Source: Bryobacterales bacterium (lineage in GTDB: Bacteria; Acidobacteriota; Terriglobia; Bryobacterales; Bryobacteraceae). Taken from it: 6,904 nt of DNA. Both the position numbers and the translations under genes were made by a program. The stretch spans positions 1-6,904 of the forward strand of contig DNFG01000426.1 of assembly GCA_003487005.1 (NCBI GenBank), read 5' to 3'. This document shows, one piece after another, positions 1 to 6,250 of this stretch (the stretch's first letter is position 1; every line of letters begins with the position of its first letter). The notes under the pieces were generated by a model. It was given only the letters and a program-made list of their open reading frames with translations, made no database searches and was not told where the DNA came from.

Positions 1-1
1 C

Positions 2-1066
2 TCCCGCGAAGGCTGGAAAGCCTGGGTCGCCAACGAGATCGACGAACAGGTGAAACCCGATGAGATCCGCGCCGAGGAACTCACCCTCAAGATGTTCGGC
101 CTCCTCCCCCGGGACTTTGACCTCCGCTCCGCCACCGTCGACCTGCTCGCCGAACAGGCAGCGGCCGTTTACGACCATCGCCGCAAGCGCATGCTCTTCA
201 TCGACGGCGCCGCCTCCGGACTCATGAACGAGATGGTCGCGATCCACGAACTCGCCCACGCCCTCGCCGACCAGCACTTCGACCTTACTCGTTTCATCGA
301 CAAAGCCCCCTCCACCGACGAAGCCCAGGCCGCGCGCCTCGCCGTCGTCGAAGGACAGGCGATGTGGATCATGCTCGAAGCCCAGGTCAGCCGGATCGGC
401 CAGTCGCTCAAGTCCGACCCCGGCATCATCTCCAATTTCTCCGCTTCCGCCGCCGCCAATGCCAGCGGCCTGTTCCCCGCCTTCGACCGCGCCCCGCTCT
501 ACCTTCGCCAGACACTCATGTTTCCTTACATGGCCGGCCTGAACTTCCAGCAGAAGGCCCTAGAACACTACGGCCAGCGCGGGTTCTCCGAAGTCCTCCG
601 GCGGCCCCCGGCCACCACCCGCGAAGTCCTGCACCCCGAGGTCTGGATCGCCCGGACGCCCCCGGTCCGCCCCCCCTTGCCCGCGCACAACTTCCCCCGC
701 GGCTACCGCAAACTCACCAGCGGATCGGTAGGAGAACTCGACTTCCAGATCATGTTGACCCAGTACACCTCCCGGACCGAGGCCGAGGCTCAGGCGCCTC
801 TCTGGCGGGGCGGCGCCTTCGACCTGCACGAGGACGCCCAACAGAGCCGCCAGATCCTTCGGTGGGCCACCGTTTGGGCCACCGGACAGGCCGCCGAAGA
901 CTTCCTCCGCCTCTATGCCCGCGTGCTGAAAGGCAAAGCCCCGGATACCGTTTTTACCCGCGATACGTCCAACGAAATTGCGGGGCACAACGCCGCCGGG
1001 TCATTCCGTGTGACCCGCGCCGGCGCCCGTGTCCAGGCCCTCGAGGGCCTGAAACCCGCCGAATGA
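2..1066 (+). CDS. Putative zinc metallopeptidase (gluzincin-like, HELAH motif), 5' end outside window
   Basis: The frame is open from base 2 with no convincing start, so the N-terminus lies outside the window; a GTG at 50 exists but has no clear ribosome binding site and the coding sequence continues upstream of it. The visible part is 354 residues. Counting from the GTG, the motif HELAHALADQHFDL lies at 66-79 and holds an HExxH zinc site (H66, E67, H70). About 30 residues later comes VVEGQAM, whose E101 is a plausible third ligand. This arrangement, preceded by a YD(H/P)-type strand segment (YDHRRKRMLFIDG), is seen in uncharacterised acidobacterial and actinobacterial proteins with a (A/V)HE(L/I)xHALxDQHFDL signature. 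The C-terminal half (about 200-338) has no motif I recognise. Substrate and location are unknown; a lost upstream signal peptide is possible. It lies 34 nt upstream of two exported redoxins on the same strand, so it is probably their operon partner. Metallopeptidase fold is fairly sure, activity is inferred. Confidence 0.75.
   Translation, partial: SREGWKAWVANEIDEQVKPDEIRAEELTLKMFGLLPRDFDLRSATVDLLAEQAAAVYDHRRKRMLFIDGAASGLMNEMVAIHELAHALADQHFDLTRFIDKAPSTDEAQAARLAVVEGQAMWIMLEAQVSRIGQSLKSDPGIISNFSASAAANASGLFPAFDRAPLYLRQTLMFPYMAGLNFQQKALEHYGQRGFSEVLRRPPATTREVLHPEVWIARTPPVRPPLPAHNFPRGYRKLTSGSVGELDFQIMLTQYTSRTEAEAQAPLWRGGAFDLHEDAQQSRQILRWATVWATGQAAEDFLRLYARVLKGKAPDTVFTRDTSNEIAGHNAAGSFRVTRAGARVQALEGLKPAE
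1034..1051. repeat. Perfect 18-bp palindrome at the 3' end of the peptidase gene
   Basis: CAGGCCCTCGAGGGCCTG reads the same on both strands. As RNA it can fold into a 7-bp GC-rich stem with a TCGA loop, 12 nt before the peptidase stop codon. No T-run follows, so it is not a canonical intrinsic terminator. It sits inside the coding sequence (encoding QALEGL) and may be fortuitous in such GC-rich DNA. Confidence 0.5.
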
Positions 1067-1087
1067 GCTCGGCGTCTGGGCTATATT

Positions 1088-1092
1088 GGAAG
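1088..1092 (+). promoter_or_regulatory. Ribosome binding site deciding the start of the first redoxin
   Basis: GGAAG lies 8 nt before the ATG at 1101, which favours that start over the in-frame TTG at 1086. An alternative AGGA at 1098-1101 lies 8 nt before a second in-frame ATG at 1110, so the choice between 1101 and 1110 is not settled. Confidence 0.5.
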
Positions 1093-1100
1093 AAAACAGG

Positions 1101-1637
1101 ATGCCAATCATGACTCGTCGTTACGCGCTGGCCCTCGCGGCCGCGGGCGCTGGAGCCGGACTTGTCCACGCCGCTCCCAAACTGCCCCGGCCCGCCCCCG
1201 ATCTGGTCGTCACCCTCAACTCCGGCCAACTCGTCAAGCTCTCCAGCTTGCGCGGCAAGGTTGCGCTGGTCGAGCTCCTGCTCACCACCTGCCCCCACTG
1301 CGCCCGCTGCGCCCACGTAATGCAGCAGATGATCACGGAGTTCGGACCCACGCGCGTCGCCGCGCTGGGCGGCGCCATCAACGATGGCGCCCGCAACGAC
1401 CTGACCCGCTTCCAACTCAACTCCGGCGCCAAGTTCCCGATCGGTATCTCGGACCGCGAGTTCGCTTACGACCAGATGATCCAGGCCGCCAAACCGCCGG
1501 TCTACTTCCCCCAGCTTTTCGTGGTTGACCGCAAAGGGATGATCCGCGCCCATTACCACGGCGATGACAACTTCTTCCTCGACGAGGAGAAGAACCTCCG
1601 CGCCATCGTTGAAAAACTCCTGAAGGAGACAGCCTGA
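1101..1637 (+). CDS. Exported TlpA/thioredoxin-like redoxin with CPHCARC site
   Basis: A 178-residue thioredoxin-fold protein. The N-terminus (MPIMTRRYALALAAAGAG) has a twin arginine followed by an Ala-rich stretch and an Ala-x-Ala-like cleavage region near residues 22-25, so it looks Tat- or Sec-exported. The redox core is GKVALVELLLTTCPHCARC at about 52-70: C64 and C67 form the CxxC, and a further C70 makes a Cys-rich site. The usual Trp before the first Cys is replaced by Thr. The cis-proline loop of the fold is at YFPQLFVVDRKG (P137). TlpA/ResA-type relatives act as periplasmic thiol-disulfide reductants; peroxiredoxin-like activity cannot be excluded. It lies 34 nt after the peptidase and 2 nt before a paralogue. 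ATG 1101 was chosen for its ribosome binding site; ATG 1110 would give a cleaner twin-arginine leader. Fold certain, partner unknown. Confidence 0.88.
   Translation: MPIMTRRYALALAAAGAGAGLVHAAPKLPRPAPDLVVTLNSGQLVKLSSLRGKVALVELLLTTCPHCARCAHVMQQMITEFGPTRVAALGGAINDGARNDLTRFQLNSGAKFPIGISDREFAYDQMIQAAKPPVYFPQLFVVDRKGMIRAHYHGDDNFFLDEEKNLRAIVEKLLKETA
1623..1628 (+). promoter_or_regulatory. Ribosome binding site of the second redoxin, inside the first redoxin gene
   Basis: AAGGAG lies 11 nt before the ATG at 1640 and within the last codons of the upstream gene. With only 2 nt between the genes, translation of the second is probably coupled to that of the first. Confidence 0.6.
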
Positions 1638-1639
1638 CC

Positions 1640-2161
1640 ATGTTGAACCGCCGCGACCTGCTCGCCCTGCTGCCTGCCGCCGCCCTCGCTCAGTCCACGC
1701 CCGGGCCCCGCCCTGCTCCGGAACTGCGCTTCACCTCCCACCGGGGCCAGCAGATCCGGCTGAGCGCCTACAAGGGAAAAGTGGTCATTGTCGAGTTCCT
1801 GCTCACCACCTGCCCGTCGTGCATGCAGGCCGCCAAACTGTTGAGCCGGCTTCAGACCGAACTGGGCCCGCGCGGGTTCCAGGCCATGGGCCTCGCCATC
1901 AACCCCGGCGCCGGCGCCCAACTCAACGATTTCGCCAAAAACCACGCCTCCACCTTCCCCATCGGCGTGTACCCCGACACCGACGCCCGCAAGTTCATGC
2001 AGGTCTCCTACATGAACCGCCTCCTGATGCCCCAGCTTGTTTTTGTCGATCGCAAAGGCATGATCCGCGACCAGAAGGGCGGCGAAGACGCCTCCTTCTT
2101 CGCCAACGAGGAGAAGAACGTCCGGGCTCTGGTCAGCAAACTGATGGCCGAGAAGGCCTAA
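1640..2161 (+). CDS. Exported TlpA/thioredoxin-like redoxin with CPSC site, paralogue of the upstream gene
   Basis: A 173-residue thioredoxin-fold protein. The leader MLNRRDLLALLPAAALA has a twin arginine, a hydrophobic core and an Ala-x-Ala cleavage region at about 15-17. The active site TTCPSC carries C58 and C61; the proline loop is MPQLVFVDRKG (P131). It shares with the preceding gene the blocks GKVxxVExLLTTCPxC, FPIG, PQLxFVDRKGMIR and EEKNxRAxVxKL, so the pair arose by tandem duplication; DNA identity persists around the CxxC (26 bp at 1269-1294 against 1790-1815 with one mismatch). Unlike its neighbour it has only the two active-site cysteines. The pair may form a relay or serve different partners; this is inference. 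Its TAA stop overlaps the TAG stop of the convergent gene, leaving no room for a terminator. Confidence 0.9.
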   Translation: MLNRRDLLALLPAAALAQSTPGPRPAPELRFTSHRGQQIRLSAYKGKVVIVEFLLTTCPSCMQAAKLLSRLQTELGPRGFQAMGLAINPGAGAQLNDFAKNHASTFPIGVYPDTDARKFMQVSYMNRLLMPQLVFVDRKGMIRDQKGGEDASFFANEEKNVRALVSKLMAEKA

Positions 2162-3042
2162 AGCACCGCCCGCGCCACCTCGACGTTTTCGCCCACCTCG
2201 TCGCGGTAGCGGGGAAACATCCCGACAATCACGGCGTCGCTGGGTTTCATGCGCGAAAACGCGTAGCGGAACGCCGTTTCGATGTGCTCCCGTCGCCGGG
2301 CGCGATGCCCTGCCCCGAGGACCTTGAAACCGAGGCACGGCCGTTTGGTGAGCCGGACGAAGCGGGTCATCCGGTCGGGGTCGCCTTCGAGGAAGGCTTC
2401 GCCGAGAGGGGCTTCGCCGCCGAGGGCCGCGCGGGTCTCTTCGACGGTCCGCGAGACCCGGTAGAAGCAGGTCATGTAGTAGTCCACGGGCCACCCCGCG
2501 CTTTCGATGTAGTCGAGGGCTTCGGGGTTGTGGGCGGAGACGCCGGCCATGACGCCGGTGTCGCGGACGCGGAGGACGAACTCGCGGACGCGGTCCATTT
2601 TGCGTTCGCGGAAGGCCTCGTCGGTCCGGTTGCCGTGGTGGGCCATGCCGATGAAGCCGCGTTTGGCAGTGGCGGGAATCAGGGAGAAGTCCTTGTGGAG
2701 TTCGAAGTCGCTGAGGAGGAACATCCGGATTTTCGATCCCTGTTCGCGGAGGGCGTCGACCATGGCCATGGTGTCGTTGTGGTAGTGGAGTTGCCAGGTA
2801 TTGATGCCGGCGCGTTCGGCGCGGAGGACGGTCTCGACGCGGCGGTCGTGGGTCATCCATTCGCGCATGGCGAGGTCGAGGTTCATGGAGACGTGGGAGT
2901 AGCCGAACATCGGGTTGGTGCCGAGGATCAGGCGGGTGACATCCTGGCCGCCGAAGCGGACGGTGGGCAGCAGGGGCGCCTGGCCGGGGATCAGGGAACC
3001 CGCGGCGGCGGCGGTCACGAAATCGCGCCGGGTTGCAGTCAT
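2158..3042 (-). CDS. Tat-exported aldo/keto-reductase-like TIM-barrel protein
   Basis: A 294-residue protein. The start [15 protein letters not shown] matches the twin-arginine consensus (T-R-R-D-F-V) followed by a weakly hydrophobic stretch, so export as a folded, possibly cofactor-loaded protein is likely. The ATG has a GGAGG ribosome binding site 7 nt upstream (top-strand 3050-3054). The body resembles an aldo/keto reductase barrel: [10 protein letters not shown] at 38-47, a helix-strand unit ending GINTWQ (79-84), IGMAHHGN (131-138), a [14 protein letters not shown] segment (163-176) like the usual GKVRAIGVS motif, KVLGAG (240-245), and [20 protein letters not shown] (271-290) like the C-terminal cofactor loop. 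The usual DTAxxYG segment with catalytic Asp and Tyr is replaced by [10 protein letters not shown], so classical NADPH-dependent reduction is doubtful. Substrate unknown. It diverges from pgm across 88 bp. Confidence 0.75.
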   Translation of the reverse strand: MTATRRDFVTAAAAGSLIPGQAPLLPTVRFGGQDVTRLILGTNPMFGYSHVSMNLDLAMREWMTHDRRVETVLRAERAGINTWQLHYHNDTMAMVDALREQGSKIRMFLLSDFELHKDFSLIPATAKRGFIGMAHHGNRTDEAFRERKMDRVREFVLRVRDTGVMAGVSAHNPEALDYIESAGWPVDYYMTCFYRVSRTVEETRAALGGEAPLGEAFLEGDPDRMTRFVRLTKRPCLGFKVLGAGHRARRREHIETAFRYAFSRMKPSDAVIVGMFPRYRDEVGENVEVARAVL

Positions 3043-3049
3043 TCGAGGG

Positions 3050-3054
3050 CCTCC
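3050..3054 (-). promoter_or_regulatory. Ribosome binding site of the TIM-barrel gene
   Basis: GGAGG on the minus strand, 7 nt before the ATG at 3042. It fixes the start that carries the complete twin-arginine leader. Confidence 0.7.
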
Positions 3055-3061
3055 AGACGAA

Positions 3062-3109
3062 TTCAGATCGAACTGTCCGAATTGTATATCAGGGCTGGCA
3101 GGATGCCAA
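3062..3109. promoter_or_regulatory. Candidate divergent overlapping promoters between the TIM-barrel gene and pgm
   Basis: The 88-bp gap between divergent genes holds an AT-rich patch unusual for this DNA. On the + strand TTCAGA (3062-3067) and TATATC (3085-3090) are 17 nt apart and would start RNA about 34 nt before the pgm ATG. On the minus strand TTGGCA (top-strand 3104-3109) and TATACA (3083-3088) are 15 nt apart and would start RNA about 33 nt before the TIM-barrel ATG. The two -10 elements overlap, so the promoters could exclude each other. Consensus fit is modest and was judged by eye. Confidence 0.35.
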
Positions 3110-3117
3110 GCCGTGGT

Positions 3118-3121
3118 GGAG
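3118..3121 (+). promoter_or_regulatory. Ribosome binding site deciding the pgm start
   Basis: GGAG lies 9 nt before the ATG at 3131 and 18 nt before the second in-frame ATG at 3140. Spacing favours 3131, although alignment with the E. coli N-terminus would place the start methionine at 3140. Confidence 0.5.
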
Positions 3122-3130
3122 TCCCGTAAG

Positions 3131-4768
3131 ATGGACGCTATGAGTCTCCACCCGCTTGCCGGTCAACCTGCTCCGACGGAATCCCTGATAGACGTGGCGG
3201 CCCTGGAACGGGCGTATTACGAGCTTCGACCGGACCCGGGGAATCCCTTGCAGGCTGTGTCGTTCGGGACGTCGGGGCACCGGGGGACGGCGCTGGACGG
3301 GACTTTCACGGAGGCGCACATTCTGGCGGTGACGCAGGCGGTCTGTGATTACCGGAAGGCGCAGGGGATCGGGGGGCCGATTTTCGTGGGGATGGACACG
3401 CATGCGTTGTCGGCGGCGGCGCAGAGGACGGTGCTGGAGGTGCTGGCGGCGAACGGGGTGGAGACGCTCATCCAGCAGGGCGGCGGGTACACGCCGACAC
3501 CGGTGATTTCGCGGGCGATTCTGGCGTACAACGCGTATCACGACGGGTCGGCGGACGGGTTGATCCTGACGCCGTCGCACAATCCGCCGGCCGATGGAGG
3601 GATCAAGTACAATCCGCCGCACGGGGGGCCGGCGGAGACGGAGGTGACGGGGTGGATCCAGAACCGGGCGAACGAGTTGCTGCGCGAGGGCGGGGTGAAG
3701 CGGGTGTCCTACGAGCAGGCGCTGCGGGCCTCGACGACGCATCCTACAGACTTTCTGAGGCCGTACATAGACGATCTGCCGAACGTGATCAATATCGACG
3801 CGATCTCGCGGTCGGGGCTCCGGATCGGGATTGACCCGCTGGGCGGGGCGGCGGTGCATTACTGGGCGCCGCTGGCGGAGCGGTACCGGCTGAACCTGAC
3901 GGTGGTGAACGATCAGGTGGACGGGCGGTTCGGGTTCATGACGCTGGACCACGACGGGAAGATCCGGATGGACTGCTCGTCGCCGTTTGCGATGGCATCA
4001 CTGGTGGGGCTCAAGGACCGGTTTGACCTGGCGTTCGGCAATGATCCGGACGCGGACCGGCATGGCATTGTGACGCCTTCGGCGGGGTTGTTGAATCCGA
4101 ACGCGTACCTGGCGGTGGCGATCCGGTATCTGCTGACGCACCGGCCGGAGTGGAGCCGGAAGTCGTTCGTGGGGAAGACGCTGGTTTCGAGCGGGCTGAT
4201 CGACCGGGTGGTGGAGTCGCTGGGGCGGCGGCTTTGCGAGACGCCGGTCGGGTTCAAGTGGTTCGCGCCGGGGCTGTTTGACGGGTCGTTCTGCTTTGGG
4301 GGCGAGGAGAGCGCGGGGGCGTGTTTCCTGAGGCGGAACGGGCAGGTGTGGTGCACGGACAAGGACGGCCTGATCCTGGGTCTGCTGGCGGCGGAGATCG
4401 CAGCGGTGACGGGCAAAGAACCCGGGGAGCATTACGAGGAGATCACGGCAGAGTTCGGGGAGAGCCACTACACGCGGATCGACACGCCGGCGACGCCGGA
4501 GCAGAAGGCGAAGCTGGGGAAATTATCACCGGAGAGCGTAGCGGCTTCGCGGATGGCGGGGGATCCGATCGAGGCGAAGCTGACGAAAGCGCCGGGGAAC
4601 AAGGCGGCGATCGGGGGGTTGAAGGTGACGACGCACAACGGGTGGTTCGCGGCGCGCCCGTCGGGAACGGAAAACATCTACAAGTTGTACGCGGAGTCGT
4701 TCGTGGGCCAGGAGCACCTGGATCAGATCCTGACGGAGGCGAGGGAGATCGTCAGCGCGGCATTGTGA
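3131..4768 (+). CDS. pgm: Phosphoglucomutase, alpha-D-glucose phosphate-specific
   Basis: A 545-residue cytoplasmic enzyme interconverting glucose 1-phosphate and glucose 6-phosphate, linking glycolysis with glycogen, trehalose and UDP-sugar synthesis. It aligns from end to end with E. coli Pgm (546 residues) as I recall that sequence: [14 protein letters not shown] near the start; FGTSGHRG at 45-52; the phosphoserine loop [17 protein letters not shown] at 147-163 with catalytic S149; the Mg-binding loop NDPDADRHG at 304-312 (D305, D307, D309); the sugar-binding GGEESAG at 390-396; and the C-terminal phosphate-binding RPSGTEN at 509-515. All four mutase domains are complete and no key residue is missing, so it should be active. 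Start 3131 rests on the GGAG at 3118-3121. It is monocistronic here, diverging from the TIM-barrel gene and ending at a hairpin terminator. Codons end mainly in G, unlike the C-ending redoxin genes. Confidence 0.98.
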   Translation: MDAMSLHPLAGQPAPTESLIDVAALERAYYELRPDPGNPLQAVSFGTSGHRGTALDGTFTEAHILAVTQAVCDYRKAQGIGGPIFVGMDTHALSAAAQRTVLEVLAANGVETLIQQGGGYTPTPVISRAILAYNAYHDGSADGLILTPSHNPPADGGIKYNPPHGGPAETEVTGWIQNRANELLREGGVKRVSYEQALRASTTHPTDFLRPYIDDLPNVINIDAISRSGLRIGIDPLGGAAVHYWAPLAERYRLNLTVVNDQVDGRFGFMTLDHDGKIRMDCSSPFAMASLVGLKDRFDLAFGNDPDADRHGIVTPSAGLLNPNAYLAVAIRYLLTHRPEWSRKSFVGKTLVSSGLIDRVVESLGRRLCETPVGFKWFAPGLFDGSFCFGGEESAGACFLRRNGQVWCTDKDGLILGLLAAEIAAVTGKEPGEHYEEITAEFGESHYTRIDTPATPEQKAKLGKLSPESVAASRMAGDPIEAKLTKAPGNKAAIGGLKVTTHNGWFAARPSGTENIYKLYAESFVGQEHLDQILTEAREIVSAAL

Positions 4769-4785
4769 GAGCCGTCCGATCTAAA

Positions 4786-4823
4786 GGTGGGAGGCCGGCC
4801 GGCGTGCCGGCCTCCCGCCGTTT
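4786..4823. terminator. Bidirectional intrinsic-type terminator between pgm and the VOC gene
   Basis: An 11-bp perfect stem, GGGAGGCCGGC (4789-4799) pairing with GCCGGCCTCCC (4806-4816), has a 6-nt loop and extends to 14 bp through one G-T wobble and two G-C pairs (4786-4819). TTT follows on the + strand (4821-4823), and TTTA follows on the minus strand (top-strand 4782-4785). The position, 17 nt after the pgm stop and just outside the convergent VOC stop, suits a terminator for both genes. The T-runs are short. Confidence 0.7.
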
Positions 4824-5269
4824 CAGGAGCCCTCCGGTGCGGAGCACATTGCCTCGAAGCGCTTCCTGATTTCGTCCGGGGCCAGTTTCTCGACTTCGGT
4901 GGAGACCATCCAGCGGTGGCCAAAGGGGTCGAGGAGGGTGGCGGAGCGGTGGCCGTAGAATTCGTCGGCGGGGGGGCGGACGACCTGAGCCCCGGCGGCC
5001 TGGGCGTGGGTGACGGTCTCGTCGACGTTGGGGACTTCCAGGCAGAGCGTGACGGCGGAGCCGTTCTGGCCAATGGGGCTGACGCAGCCGTAGTCAGGGA
5101 ACTCATCGGCGAGGTAGAAGAGGGCGCCACCGATCTCCATTTCGGCGTGGCAGACACGCCCGGAGGGATCGGGGAGGCGGTAGAGTTCGACGGCGGCGAA
5201 GGCGTTGCGGTAGAAGTCGAGAGCCTTTCCGGCATCGCGACAGCAGAGGTATGGAGTCAGCTTAGACAT
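4823..5269 (-). CDS. VOC-family (glyoxalase/bleomycin-resistance/PhnB-like) protein
   Basis: A 148-residue, probably cytoplasmic protein of the vicinal oxygen chelate superfamily. Family marks are TPYLCCRDAGKALDFYRNAF (5-24), the first beta-alpha-beta unit; CHAEMEIGGALFYLADE (40-56) with H41 as a possible metal ligand; VTLCLEVPNVDETV (73-86), which opens the second repeat; and DEFYGHRSATLLDPFGHRW (102-120) with the family's DPFGHxW turn, followed by STEVEKLAPDEIRKRFEAM. Length is normal for a single-chain two-repeat VOC protein. Members include glyoxalases, dioxygenases, antibiotic-binding proteins and many of unknown role; nothing here selects one. The gene converges on pgm and diverges from the hydrolase gene. 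No strong ribosome binding site precedes the ATG; a weak GAAG lies about 8 nt upstream. Confidence 0.9.
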   Translation of the reverse strand: MSKLTPYLCCRDAGKALDFYRNAFAAVELYRLPDPSGRVCHAEMEIGGALFYLADEFPDYGCVSPIGQNGSAVTLCLEVPNVDETVTHAQAAGAQVVRPPADEFYGHRSATLLDPFGHRWMVSTEVEKLAPDEIRKRFEAMCSAPEGS

Positions 5270-5416
5270 GGAGATTTCTTCATAATGAAGACCATTTAGT
5301 CAATTTTCAAGCCCCCAGGCGGGATTTTTACAGGCGGGGGCGCCGTTCATCCTCCAGATTGCGCCGCCGGTCATGTTTCGACGGATGCAAAAGGCGGGGG
5401 GCGGGAGACTGGACAC
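5270..5416. other. Divergent intergenic region between the VOC and hydrolase genes
   Basis: This 147-bp region is the longest gap without a gene. It holds the VOC promoter candidate, a direct repeat CAGGCGGG (5316-5323 and 5331-5338, 15-nt period), and short arms GCCCCC (5311-5316) and GGGGGC (5336-5341) that could pair across T-rich DNA. No convincing promoter for the hydrolase was found. GGGAG (5403-5407) is its ribosome binding site. Confidence 0.5.
5282..5310 (-). promoter_or_regulatory. Candidate sigma-70-type promoter of the VOC gene
   Basis: On the minus strand TTGAAA (top-strand 5305-5310) and CATTAT (5282-5287) are separated by exactly 17 nt, matching consensus at 5 and 4 of 6 positions, in an AT-rich island. 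Initiation about 7 nt downstream would leave only some 6 nt before the ATG, so the message would be nearly leaderless, which agrees with the weak ribosome binding site. Confidence 0.45.
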
Positions 5417-6250
5417 ATGAACACACTGATGTTGCTTGCACTGCTGGCCGCACCGTTCGAGGTGGAGGTTCATCCGGCGCCGGGGAAGCCGGCGATGATC
5501 CTGATTCCGGGGCTTTCGTCGCACGGGACGGTCTGGGACGCGACGGTTGGGCATCTGAAGGGCCGTTACGAGATGCATGTGCTGACGCTGGGGGGCTTCG
5601 CGGGGGCAACGCCGCTGGCGGACCGGGCGAACTTCCTGGCGCAGCAGCGGGAAGCGGTGGCGGCCTACATTCGTGAGAAGAAGTTGGCGAAACCGGTGAT
5701 CGTGGGACATTCGCTGGGCGGGTTTCTGGCGCTTTCGATCGCGGCGAAGCACCCGGAATTGCCGGGGCCGCTGGTGATTGTGGATTCGCTGCCGTTTCTG
5801 ACGGCGGTGTATCAGCCGGGGGCGACGGCGGAGTCGGCGCGGTCGTACGCGGAGTCGATGAAGTCGATGACGCTGGCGCAGAAGGGGGAGGGCTGGGCGG
5901 CGTACAACAGGGCGAACCCGGTTCTGGGATTCTGGCTGACGCGGGAGGAAGACCGGGCGCGGGTGGCGCAGTGGGGGGTGGAATCGGACGCGGCGACGGT
6001 GGCGGAGGCGATGTTCGATCTGATGACGACGGATCTGCGGGAAGAGATGGCAAAGATCGGGCAGAAGACGCTGGTGTTCGCAGCGCTGAAGGGGATGCCG
6101 GCGGCGGCGGTGGAGACGTACCGGGCGCAATTCGCGGGACTGAAGGGAGTGAGCGTCGAGCCGATGACGGAGGCGCGGCACTTCGTGATGTACGATGATC
6201 CGGAGCGGATGCACGCGCTGATGGACGAGTTTCTGGGGGTTTCGCGCTGA
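5417..6250 (+). CDS. Alpha/beta hydrolase, probably exported or membrane-anchored
   Basis: A 277-residue alpha/beta-hydrolase-fold protein. The N-terminus (MNTLMLLALLAAP) is short and hydrophobic, like a signal peptide but without a basic residue. The oxyanion region is ILIPGLSSHGTVWD (28-41) and the nucleophile elbow is VGHSLGG with S99 at 96-102. The catalytic His is H255 in EARHFVMYDDPERM, which aligns with the usual GHFPMxExPE segment. The Asp normally found after the strand before it is absent (VFAALKGMP at 220-228); D123 in LVIVDSLPF follows the strand after the elbow and may serve as the acid, as in some dehalogenase-like hydrolases. Substrate unknown. ATG 5417 has GGGAG 9 nt upstream. 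Its TGA overlaps the ATG of the histidine kinase gene (TGATG), so the two are probably co-translated. Confidence 0.9.
   Translation: MNTLMLLALLAAPFEVEVHPAPGKPAMILIPGLSSHGTVWDATVGHLKGRYEMHVLTLGGFAGATPLADRANFLAQQREAVAAYIREKKLAKPVIVGHSLGGFLALSIAAKHPELPGPLVIVDSLPFLTAVYQPGATAESARSYAESMKSMTLAQKGEGWAAYNRANPVLGFWLTREEDRARVAQWGVESDAATVAEAMFDLMTTDLREEMAKIGQKTLVFAALKGMPAAAVETYRAQFAGLKGVSVEPMTEARHFVMYDDPERMHALMDEFLGVSR

Noticed and set aside
1082..1087. TATATT as a -10 element before the first redoxin
   Set aside because: No reasonable -35 element lies 16-18 nt upstream (1059-1064 reads CCGAAT), and the 34-nt gap suits an operon.
2158..2340. Skew reversal taken as proof of oriC
   Set aside because: No intergenic AT-rich region, DnaA-box cluster or dnaA/dnaN-type neighbour is present; the junction is occupied by coding sequence.
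1553..2860. Long open frame of 435 codons on the minus strand
   Set aside because: It is antisense to the second redoxin and overlaps the convergent TIM-barrel gene in another frame. Its product is Arg/Pro-rich with no family motif, as expected from an unused frame in high-GC DNA.
1819..3129. Long open frame of 436 codons on the plus strand
   Set aside because: It lies out of frame within the redoxin gene and antisense to the TIM-barrel gene; its composition is low-complexity Arg/Gly/Val/His without recognisable domains.
2915..3130. Upstream in-frame extension of pgm
   Set aside because: The extension runs antisense through the TIM-barrel gene's start and does not match phosphoglucomutases; family length and the ribosome binding site support 3131.
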